Assembly (NCBI GenBank): GCA_025923175.1
Contig: JAICGL010000045.1
Location: forward strand, 1-13,041
Direction of reading: 5' to 3'
DNA from: Acidimicrobiia bacterium
Lineage (GTDB): Bacteria; Actinomycetota; Acidimicrobiia; IMCC26256; BP-133
DNA: 13,041 nt
Shown: positions 7,375-12,981 of the stretch, piece by piece
Layout: each line of letters starts with the position of its first letter
How positions within the stretch are numbered: the first letter of the stretch is position 1
The notes under the pieces: model-generated
Databases searched by the model: none
What the model was told of the DNA's origin: nothing
Seen by the model: the letters and a program-made list of their open reading frames with translations, nothing else
Made by a program: the position numbers and the translations under genes

Positions 7375-8284
7375 GAATGGGGCCGGGGCGGGCTGGGCTG
7401 CGGTCGTCGTCAACTACAACGCCGGGCCCGCCCTCGTCGCGTGCGTCGCATCGGTCCTCGCCCAGGACCCGCCCCCGGAGCTGGTGGTGGTCGACAACGC
7501 TTCGGCCGACGACTCCATCGAGGCGCTCCGCCATGCCCATCCCGGCGTGCGGATCGTGTCGTCGGGCGGCAACCTCGGCTACGCCCGGGCCGCCAACCTC
7601 GGCATCGCCGCCACCGACGCTCCCGTGGTCGCCGTCCTCAACCCCGACACGGTGCTCGGCGCCGGCGTCGCCCGGGCCCTGATGGCCCGCTTCGCCGCCG
7701 ACGCAAAGCTCGGCGCCGCCGGGCCCCGCGTCCACAACCCGGACGGCAGTGTCTACCCGTCGGCCCGGCAGATCCCGAGCCTCATCGACGCTGTCGGGCA
7801 CGGCCTCCTGTTCTTCGTCTGGCGCGACAACCCGTTCACCCGCCGGTACCGGGAGACCGGCGCCGACCCGGCCCGTCCCCGCGAGGTCGACTGGGTGTCG
7901 GGGGCGGCGATCTGGCTGCGGCGGGCGGCCCTCGACGACATCGGCGGCTGGGACGAGCGCTACTTCATGTATGTCGAGGACGTCGACCTCTGCTGGCGGC
8001 TGTGCCGGGCGGGCTGGAAGGTCACCTACGAGCCGGCCGGGACGGTCGAGCATCTGCTGGGGGTCAGCACCGCCGGCCGGCCGTACCGGATGATCGCCGA
8101 ACACCACCGCTCCCTGCTGCGCTTCGCTTCGGTGCGCTTCACCGGCCCCCGGCGGGCCCTGCTCGGGCCCGCCGCAGCGTTCCTCACCGCCCGGGGCGCG
8201 CTCGCCATGGCCCACCACCGGCTGGCGGCACGGCAAGGTGCAAAAAGGTCACGGTGGCGAACCGCCCCCGGCAGCGGCAGGTAG
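7358..8284 (+). CDS. GT2-family glycosyltransferase, WbbL-like putative rhamnosyltransferase
   Basis: A GT-A fold inverting transferase of 308 residues. It has WAAVVVNYNAG (13-23), VVVDNASADDS (43-53), GNLGYARAANLGI (71-83), VLNPDT (93-98), VDWVSGAAIWLRR (177-189), IGGWDERYFMYVEDVDL (195-211) with acidic residues E207/D208/D210, and RAGWKVTYEP (217-226). This layout matches WbbL, the mycobacterial enzyme that adds L-rhamnose to decaprenyl-PP-GlcNAc. The adjacent rmlD supports a dTDP-rhamnose donor, but specificity is inferred. GTG at 7358 is the last usable in-frame start before the first conserved strand and overlaps the GT4 gene by 17 nt. The ATG at 7377 is in another frame. The basic C-terminal tail (about 287-308) ends at the TAG that also starts the next gene's -10 box. 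Confidence 0.9.
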   Translation: MPPPPENGAGAGWAAVVVNYNAGPALVACVASVLAQDPPPELVVVDNASADDSIEALRHAHPGVRIVSSGGNLGYARAANLGIAATDAPVVAVLNPDTVLGAGVARALMARFAADAKLGAAGPRVHNPDGSVYPSARQIPSLIDAVGHGLLFFVWRDNPFTRRYRETGADPARPREVDWVSGAAIWLRRAALDDIGGWDERYFMYVEDVDLCWRLCRAGWKVTYEPAGTVEHLLGVSTAGRPYRMIAEHHRSLLRFASVRFTGPRRALLGPAAAFLTARGALAMAHHRLAARQGAKRSRWRTAPGSGR

Positions 8285-8287
8285 CCT
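8282..8287 (+). promoter_or_regulatory. Putative -10 box for the gene at 8296
   Basis: TAGCCT fits TANNNT and ends 8 nt before the ATG at 8296, as expected for a leaderless transcript. Its first three bases are the stop codon of the upstream glycosyltransferase. No -35 box or Shine-Dalgarno sequence is visible. Read-through from the glycosyltransferase operon is also possible. Confidence 0.4.
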
Positions 8288-8295
8288 GACCAGTC

Positions 8296-8946
8296 ATGGG
8301 TAAAGCCTCCCGCAAGAAGCGTCCGATCCAGGCCAAGGCCCGCAGAAGCAACACGGGGTTCACCATCGTGGTCACGGCCATCGTGGTGCTCGGCGTGGCC
8401 GGGATCGCCCTCAGCCGGGGGGGCGGTGGTGACGGGACGTCCGACGACACGCCCCCCACACTGCAGGACCACTGGCACAGCGCCTATGCCGTCAACATCT
8501 GCGGCGCGCTCCAGCCGAACATGCCGCAGCCCTCCCGCTTGCTCGGCATCCACACCCACAACGACGGCCTGATCCACATCGAACCCCAGGTCACGCTGTC
8601 CGCTCTCGACCGGGGCAAGAACGCCACGCTCGCCCGTTACGCCGAGAGCATGCCGGGCATGAAGCTCAGCTCGTCCGAGATCCAGCCGCCCGGCGGCAAG
8701 CTGATGAAGAACGGTGACCTCTGCGACAAGGATCCCGGCACGCTGACGATTCGCCAGTGGAAGAACGCCGCATCCGACGAGTTCGAGGACTTCACGAACC
8801 CGAAGGACGTCAAGATCACCGACGGCGGGGCGATCACGATGGCCTTCCTGCCCGAGGGTCGCAAGGGCGAGATCGCCAAGCCGCCCAGCATCCCCAACCT
8901 CGCCAACCCCAACGCCGGCGAGGGTGGCGGGATGCCCGGGCAGTAA
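8296..8946 (+). CDS. Uncharacterised membrane-anchored protein with HWH / HTHxDGLIH motifs
   Basis: I cannot assign a function. The 216-residue product starts with a very basic stretch (MGKASRKKRPIQAKARR), followed by one hydrophobic helix (about 21-39) and a Gly-rich linker. A soluble domain (about 55-190), presumably extracytoplasmic, follows. It contains DHWHSAYAVNICG (58-70), GIHTHNDGLIHIEP (84-97) and GDLCD (140-144), so H59, H61, H86, H88, H94, D90, C69 and C143 could bind a metal or form a disulfide. The C-terminus is Pro/Asn/Gly-rich. From memory, similar unannotated proteins with DHWHA and GIHTHGDG motifs occur in Actinobacteria. I could not check this. The ATG at 8296 is supported by the TAGCCT box 8 nt upstream. 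It sits between the wall glycosyltransferases and the sugar nucleotidyltransferase, but its own promoter means it need not belong to that pathway. Confidence 0.85.
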   Translation: MGKASRKKRPIQAKARRSNTGFTIVVTAIVVLGVAGIALSRGGGGDGTSDDTPPTLQDHWHSAYAVNICGALQPNMPQPSRLLGIHTHNDGLIHIEPQVTLSALDRGKNATLARYAESMPGMKLSSSEIQPPGGKLMKNGDLCDKDPGTLTIRQWKNAASDEFEDFTNPKDVKITDGGAITMAFLPEGRKGEIAKPPSIPNLANPNAGEGGGMPGQ

Positions 8947-8959
8947 CTCTTCCAGTACG

Positions 8960-9001
8960 TCGACCTTCACCGTGCCGCTGGTAGCTTCGGCACGGTGAAG
9001 G
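8960..9001 (+). promoter_or_regulatory. Promoter inside a perfect 14-bp inverted repeat covering the start of the nucleotidyltransferase gene
   Basis: CCTTCACCGTGCCG (8964-8977) and CGGCACGGTGAAGG (8988-9001) are exact reverse complements around a 10-nt centre. The centre contains TAGCTT (8982-8987), a TANNNT -10 box 7 nt before the GTG at 8995. TCGACC (8960-8965) is a plausible -35 box with a 16-nt spacer. The right arm covers the start codon. In a leaderless mRNA only half of the right arm is transcribed, so the dyad would act as DNA. In read-through mRNA it would fold and hide the start codon. Confidence 0.6.
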
Positions 9002-10002
9002 CGATCGTCCTGGCCGGTGGCGAGGGCACGCGTCTCCGGCCCCTCACCTGGACCACGCCGAAGCCGCTGCTCCCGATCGTCAACCGGCCGTTTCTCGAAC
9101 ACCAATTGAGCTGGCTAGCCGGTCACGGCGTCACCGAAGTCATCCTGTCGCTCGGCTACAAGTCCGACGCGTTCGCCGGACGGTCCTTCTCCGACCTGCC
9201 CGTCCAAATTGCGGTCGAGCCGGAACCACTCGGCACCGCCGGCGCCATCCGTTTCGCCGCCGAGGCCGGTGACGTGACGAGCCGGTTCCTGGTCTGCAAC
9301 GGCGACGTCCTCACCGACCTCGACGTGTCCGCCCTGGTGCGGTTCCACGCCGAGCGCGACGCCGAGGCGACGATCGCCCTCACCCAGGTCGACGACCCGT
9401 CGGCCTTCGGGGTGGTCCCCACCGACGAGGACGGGCGGGTACAGCGCTTCGTCGAGAAGCCGCCGCCCGGCGAGGCGCCCACCGACTGGATCAACGCCGG
9501 CACCTACGTCCTCGAGCCGTCGGTGCTCGAGGACATCCCAGCGGGTCGGGCGGTGTCGATCGAACGGGAGACATTTCCCGGGCTGCTGGCCCGGAACGGG
9601 CGTCTCTTCGCCCTCCCGTCGCCTGCCTACTGGCTCGACATCGGCACCCCGGCCAAGTACCTGGAAGCCAACGCCGACCGCCTCGTTCGCAGCGGCGGCG
9701 CCTCCCTCGTGGGCCCCGGCGCCGTGGTCGCCGCCGGAGCGGCGGTCGACGGTTCGGTCCTCGGCGCCGGGGTGGTGGTGGAGGCGGGGGCGAAGGTGCT
9801 TCGGTCAGTCCTGTTCGAAGGAGCCCGGGTCGCCGCCGGGGCGGAGGTCACCGACTCGGTGCTCGCCGCCGGCGCCGTAGTCCAAGCCGGGGCCGCGATC
9901 TCGGGAGTGACGATCGTTGGACCCGGCGCAGTGGTCCCTCCCGGGGAGCGCCTGGCCGGCGCCCGGGTGGAAGCGCCCGATCGTCCCGGTGGGGCCCGTT
10001 GA
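8995..10002 (+). CDS. Sugar-1-phosphate nucleotidyltransferase, probable mannose-1-phosphate guanylyltransferase
   Basis: It would make an activated sugar (GDP-mannose if the assignment is right) from NTP and sugar-1-phosphate in the cytoplasm. The 335-residue protein has the signature LAGGEGTRLRPLT (6-18) with TTPKPLLPIVNRPFLEHQL (20-38), the metal-site NGDVLTD (102-108), FVEKP (152-156), WINAGTYVLEP (165-175) and WLDIGTPAKYL (213-223). A left-handed beta-helix of hexapeptide-like repeats follows (about 237-320). This short two-domain form resembles GMPPB/ManB-type GDP-mannose pyrophosphorylases, including the mycobacterial one near wbbL, but glucose-1-phosphate thymidylyl/uridylyltransferase cannot be ruled out. 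The GTG start is leaderless-like (TAGCTT 7 nt upstream) and lies inside an inverted repeat. The stop overlaps the next gene's start as TTGA. Confidence 0.88.
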   Translation: MKAIVLAGGEGTRLRPLTWTTPKPLLPIVNRPFLEHQLSWLAGHGVTEVILSLGYKSDAFAGRSFSDLPVQIAVEPEPLGTAGAIRFAAEAGDVTSRFLVCNGDVLTDLDVSALVRFHAERDAEATIALTQVDDPSAFGVVPTDEDGRVQRFVEKPPPGEAPTDWINAGTYVLEPSVLEDIPAGRAVSIERETFPGLLARNGRLFALPSPAYWLDIGTPAKYLEANADRLVRSGGASLVGPGAVVAAGAAVDGSVLGAGVVVEAGAKVLRSVLFEGARVAAGAEVTDSVLAAGAVVQAGAAISGVTIVGPGAVVPPGERLAGARVEAPDRPGGAR

Positions 10003-10943
10003 GGATTCTCGTCACCGGTGGGGCCGGGTTCATCGGCGCCGGGCTCGTCGAGCGCCTGCTGGCCGAGGGTGAAGAGGTCGACGTGATCGACGACCTCTCG
10101 TCCGGTTCGCTCGCCAACCTCGGCCCGGCGCGAGCCATGGCCGACGGCCGCCTGTCGTTCCACCGGCTCGACATCCGCCACCCGGGCCTGGCCGATGTGG
10201 TGGGGCAGCGCCGGCCGGAGATCATCTTCCACCTCGCCGCGCAGGCCGACGTGCGGGTGTCGGTGGAGAACCCCGCCCTCGACGCCGACATCAACATTCT
10301 CGGCTCGCTTCACCTCTGCCAGGCTGCCGTCGCCGCCGGGACCCGCAAGATCGTCTTCGCCGGATCGGGAGGCACGCTGTATGGGCTGCCCGAGGCGCTG
10401 CCGGTTGGCGAGACCCACAGCCGCCAACCCATCTCCCCCTACGGCGTGGCGAAGAAGGCGGTGGGGGACTACCTCCACTACTACAGGGAGATCCACGACC
10501 TCGACTACACGATCCTGGCCCTGGCCAACGTCTACGGCCCCCGCCAGGACCCCCACGGCGAAGCCGGGGTCGTGGCCATCTTCGCCGGGAAGCTCCTCGC
10601 CGGCGAGACGCCGACGATCTTCGGCGACGGCAACCAGACTCGCGACTTCGTCTTCGTCGACGATGTCGTCGACGCCTTCGCCCGGGTCCGCCACGGCGGC
10701 AGCGGCCTCCTGGGCAACGTCGGCACCGGCACCGAAACCACGGTCAACGAACTCTTCGCCACCATGGCCCGCCTGACGGATTTCGGCGACCCGCCGGTCT
10801 ACGCCCCCGCCCGCCCCGGCGAGCTGGCCCGCTCGGCCCTCGACCCCACGCTGGTCGGCCAGGAGCTGGGCTGGAAGCCGCTCCACACACTGGAGCAGGG
10901 TCTCGACCGCACCCTGGCCTGGTTCAAGTCCCGCGAGGGCTGA
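9999..10943 (+). CDS. NAD-dependent epimerase/dehydratase, GalE-like nucleotide-sugar 4-epimerase
   Basis: An extended-SDR enzyme of 314 residues that acts on a nucleotide sugar, most likely as a 4-epimerase. It has GGAGFIG (7-13), IDDLSSG (30-36), FHLAAQADVRVSVENP (77-92), GSGGTLYG (122-129), Y148/K152 in SPYGVAKKAVGDY, LANVYGPRQDP, and DGNQTRDFVFVDDVV near the middle. The usual catalytic Ser/Thr is probably S123 or T126, in GSGGTLYG rather than the commoner SSAAVYG. The substrate (UDP-Glc, UDP-GlcNAc or a GDP-sugar) cannot be read from these motifs. The TTG start at 9999 overlaps the upstream stop by TTGA, so the two proteins are probably made in step and share a pathway. It ends only 8 bp from the convergent regulator gene, with no terminator visible between them. 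Confidence 0.9.
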   Translation: MRILVTGGAGFIGAGLVERLLAEGEEVDVIDDLSSGSLANLGPARAMADGRLSFHRLDIRHPGLADVVGQRRPEIIFHLAAQADVRVSVENPALDADINILGSLHLCQAAVAAGTRKIVFAGSGGTLYGLPEALPVGETHSRQPISPYGVAKKAVGDYLHYYREIHDLDYTILALANVYGPRQDPHGEAGVVAIFAGKLLAGETPTIFGDGNQTRDFVFVDDVVDAFARVRHGGSGLLGNVGTGTETTVNELFATMARLTDFGDPPVYAPARPGELARSALDPTLVGQELGWKPLHTLEQGLDRTLAWFKSREG

Positions 10944-10951
10944 CGAACGAA

Positions 10952-11608
10952 CTACGCCGTCGCGGCAGTCTCGGTCGGGATGTAGCCGCGTTCCAGGGCC
11001 CAGGCCACGAGTTGGACCCGGGAGCTGACCCGGAGCTTGGCCATCACGTGCCGGACGTGGTTCTTGGCTGTCTGGTGCGCGATGCCGAGGGAGGCGGCCA
11101 GCGCCTTGTTGGAGTGGCCGTCGACGATCAGCTGGACGATGTCGCGCTCCCGCTGGGTGAGCGTCACCGGATCCTGGAGCCGGTGGCCCGGTGGCCGGTG
11201 CCCGTCGAGGCGGCTGACGAGGAGCCGCTCCCAACCGGCTGGGAATGCGGTGCGTCCGGCGGCCACGGCCTCGATCGCCTGGAGGAGATCGCCGGGCTCG
11301 ATCTCTTTATGGAGGAAGCCCGTGGCCCCGGCCCGGAGGGCGTCCAGCAGGTCGTCCTCCCGGCGGGACCAGGTCAGGACGAGGACGGGCACGTCGGGAA
11401 TGACCCGGGCAACGGCCAGCGAGGCCGGCGGCGGCTCGAAGCTGACCAGCACAACGTCGGGCTGCAACCGGCGGACGAGCCCCGGCACGTCCTCCGGCGA
11501 CTGCGTCGACCCGATGATTGTGGCCACCGGGCTCTGGCGGAGGATCGCCCGGAGGCCCTCCGTGAAGAACACCGATCGGTCTCCGAGAACACAGCGGATA
11601 CGGCCCAT
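10952..11608 (-). CDS. NarL/LuxR-type regulator with a degenerate receiver domain
   Basis: A DNA-binding regulator of 218 residues with a receiver-like domain (about 3-120) and a LuxR/GerE helix-turn-helix (about 148-210). The HTH reads LTQRERDIVQLIVDGHSNKA (150-169), then HQTAKNHVRHVMAKLRV (178-194). In the receiver, conserved T79 (VLVLTW) and K101 (GFLHKE) remain. The phosphoacceptor position in PDVVLVSFEP is S56 instead of Asp, and the acidic pair near the N-terminus is reduced to one residue (LGDR, D10). It is therefore unlikely to be controlled by Asp phosphorylation and may respond to a ligand, an interaction or its own level. The ATG at 11608 is fixed by GGAGGTGA 5 nt upstream. No histidine kinase is nearby. 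It diverges from a secreted-protein gene across 300 bp with repeated motifs. Confidence 0.92.
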   Translation of the reverse strand: MGRIRCVLGDRSVFFTEGLRAILRQSPVATIIGSTQSPEDVPGLVRRLQPDVVLVSFEPPPASLAVARVIPDVPVLVLTWSRREDDLLDALRAGATGFLHKEIEPGDLLQAIEAVAAGRTAFPAGWERLLVSRLDGHRPPGHRLQDPVTLTQRERDIVQLIVDGHSNKALAASLGIAHQTAKNHVRHVMAKLRVSSRVQLVAWALERGYIPTETAATA

Positions 11609-11613
11609 GCCGG

Positions 11614-11621
11614 TCACCTCC
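11614..11621 (-). promoter_or_regulatory. Strong Shine-Dalgarno site of the LuxR-type regulator
   Basis: On the minus strand GGAGGTGA, within GAGGAGGTGA, is a near-perfect match to the 16S anti-SD sequence and lies 5 nt before the ATG at 11608. It decides the start against an in-frame upstream extension. It also contrasts with the leader-poor starts of most other genes here. Confidence 0.8.
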
Positions 11622-11772
11622 TCGCCCCCACGCTCGGCCACTGTCCGAGAGAAACGCTGTCGAGGCCTGCCGTCGGGCCGGTCACCGTTGACCGAGACGA
11701 CGACCTCAACAGGGTAGCGGAGATGACTCCACATGTGCCACTTGAGTGAACAACTTCCTCTTGAGATGACGT

Positions 11773-11809
11773 CGGTACTGGTACCGGTCCCGGTACTTCG
11801 GCGGTACCG
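11773..11809. promoter_or_regulatory. Cluster of GTAC-centred half-sites, candidate operator
   Basis: Four GTAC cores occur in 33 bp (11775, 11781, 11793 and 11804), with steps of 6, 12 and 11 bp. They form the inverted repeat CGGTAC-TG-GTACCG (11773-11786), a second CGGTAC (11791-11796) and the palindrome CGGTACCG (11802-11809). The density and near-helical spacing suggest cooperative binding of a dimeric regulator. The adjacent LuxR-type protein is the obvious but unproven candidate. Confidence 0.5.
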
Positions 11810-11908
11810 ATGAGCCATTTGCACGGTTCGTCCGGTCTGGCACGCTCCGCATGTGGGGCCCGACCGTGAACACGGATCGTGGTGAGCGAAATCTCGGAGG
11901 TAATGACC

Positions 11909-12793
11909 GTGATGAAGGTCAGAGACATGAGGCTGCGGCGTCACGGAGTCGTGGCGATCGCTGTCCTGGGGCTCATGGCGACGGCCGTGGTGCCAGCCAG
12001 TGCAGAGCGGGGCGGCGGCGGGCTGGGAGGCGCAGCGAAGGCGGGCGCCTTCGCCCTCGACGTCGACGTCGACGTGCTCGGCGCGCTGCCGCTCGACGTC
12101 GGCCCCCTGGCCCGGTTGCGCCTGTCGGGCGACGCCGGCCCGCGCTACGAGAACGTGCTGAAGGCCGAGGTGCCGCCGCTGATCGAGGCGCTGGTGCTGG
12201 CCACCGGCGCCCAGACGAAGGTCACCAAGGAGATCTACTCCAAGGCCTCGGCCCGGGTGGCGACCGTCAAGCTGCACCTGCTCGGCGAGCTGCTGATCAA
12301 GCTCGTGAAGTCGGAGTGCGAGGTTTCGGCCGACGCCGTCAAGGTGGGGAGCGACATCGTCTTCGCCGACGGGTCGATCCTCAACGGGCTGGTGGGCGCC
12401 GACCTGCTTGGCCTGACCGCCCGGCCCAACAGCCGGCTCACGGTCCCGCTGATCGGCGAGCTGATCCTCAACGAGCAGAAGATCGAGAAGCACTCCAGCT
12501 CCAAGGGCAGCGAAGTGGTCGTGACGGTCAATGCCCTCCACCTGGTCCTCGACGGCATCCTCGGCAAGGGCGACGTCACGGTCTCCCAGTCGGTGTGCAA
12601 GGCGAGCGGCAAGGGGATCGGCAAGGACCTGAAGGTGGTCTCCACCACCAACGGCAACGACACCAGCGACCAGGTCGATGACGACGACAACGACGACGAC
12701 AGCAACGGTCTCCTCGACGGCGTCGTCGACAACGTCGGCATCCTCAACGCCAACAGCCTGCTCGGTGGCGGCCTTCTCAACGGCGGCCTCTAG
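11909..12793 (+). CDS. Secreted choice-of-anchor-P-like protein with acidic C-terminal tail
   Basis: The 294-residue product has a Sec signal peptide: basic MMKVRDMRLRRHG, a hydrophobic core to about 28, and probable cleavage after ASA (30-32). The mature domain shows LDVDVDVLGALPLDVGPLAR (50-69), TVPLIGELILNEQ (178-190) and VTVNALHLVL (205-214). The LNEQ...VNALH arrangement resembles actinobacterial choice-of-anchor P proteins; this is recognised from memory, and their function is unknown. C137 and C230 could form a disulfide. The tail has VDDDDNDDD (256-264), perhaps cation-binding, and then Leu/Gly/Asn-rich repeats. No LPXTG motif or membrane anchor is present. GTG 11909 is chosen because GGAGG (11896-11900) is 8 nt upstream and the signal peptide is complete. 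ATG 11912 follows directly. ATG 11903 is too close to the SD, and GTG 11879 would extend the signal peptide. It is followed by a strong terminator. Confidence 0.85.
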   Translation: MMKVRDMRLRRHGVVAIAVLGLMATAVVPASAERGGGGLGGAAKAGAFALDVDVDVLGALPLDVGPLARLRLSGDAGPRYENVLKAEVPPLIEALVLATGAQTKVTKEIYSKASARVATVKLHLLGELLIKLVKSECEVSADAVKVGSDIVFADGSILNGLVGADLLGLTARPNSRLTVPLIGELILNEQKIEKHSSSKGSEVVVTVNALHLVLDGILGKGDVTVSQSVCKASGKGIGKDLKVVSTTNGNDTSDQVDDDDNDDDSNGLLDGVVDNVGILNANSLLGGGLLNGGL

Positions 12794-12829
12794 GCACAAG
12801 AGGTAGGGCAAACAGAGACCCACCAAGTT

Positions 12830-12865
12830 GTTGAGGGGGGAGGCCCACGAGCCTCCCCCCTCAAC
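12830..12865 (+). terminator. Strong hairpin terminator of the secreted-protein gene
   Basis: A perfect 15-bp stem, GTTGAGGGGGGAGGC (12830-12844) and GCCTCCCCCCTCAAC (12851-12865), closes a 6-nt loop (CCACGA). It is followed by the moderately T-rich GCTGTCTTTCT. It lies 36 bp after the stop codon. The stem is symmetric, so it could also work for a convergent transcript, but the T-rich side fits the plus strand. Confidence 0.85.
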
Positions 12866-12981
12866 GCTGTCTTTCTGGGCGGCTTTCGCCGCCTCCCGCC
12901 CGACCTCCGCCGGGCTCCTCCGAGTGTCGGGCTTCGCCAGGCGCCGGCCGTGCCGGGTGAGGGCTGGTCGTGTGCTGTGGG
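12866..12981. repeat. Intergenic hairpins downstream of the terminator
   Basis: This noncoding stretch holds GGCGGC-TTTC-GCCGCC (12878-12893), which on the minus strand reads GGCGGC-GAAA-GCCGCC and so matches the hairpin family at 1554-1600. It also holds a wider inverted repeat, GCCCGAC (12898-12904) and GTCGGGC (12926-12932). They may be terminators for a convergent minus-strand gene. Confidence 0.4.

Larger units (their letters stand above)
11609..11908. other. 300-bp divergent regulatory gap between the LuxR-type regulator and the secreted protein
   Basis: No coding potential is apparent. Visible elements are direct repeats GAGATGAC at 11720-11727 and 11763-11770 (43 bp apart), CTTGAG at 11741-11746 and 11760-11765, the palindrome CACATGTG at 11730-11737, and the GTAC cluster at 11773-11809. 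TACCCT on minus (11716 to 11711) could be a -10 box for the regulator, giving a leader of roughly 100 nt. TTGCAC (11819-11824) could be a -35 box for the secreted protein, but no matching -10 box is convincing. Confidence 0.5.

Noticed and set aside
9700..9960. Repetitive Gly/Ala/Val-rich DNA in the nucleotidyltransferase gene, considered as a tandem repeat element
   Set aside because: The periodicity is explained by the hexapeptide repeats of a left-handed beta-helix domain in the protein.
10952..12826. A 624-residue minus-strand frame extending the LuxR-type regulator upstream
   Set aside because: A near-perfect Shine-Dalgarno site and ATG at 11608 begin a complete receiver-HTH protein. 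The upstream part crosses the regulatory gap and runs antisense to the secreted-protein gene.
12830..12865. The long perfect hairpin considered as a small RNA or mobile-element end
   Set aside because: It has a single copy here, lies just after a stop codon, and has a T-rich run after it, so a terminator explains it more simply.
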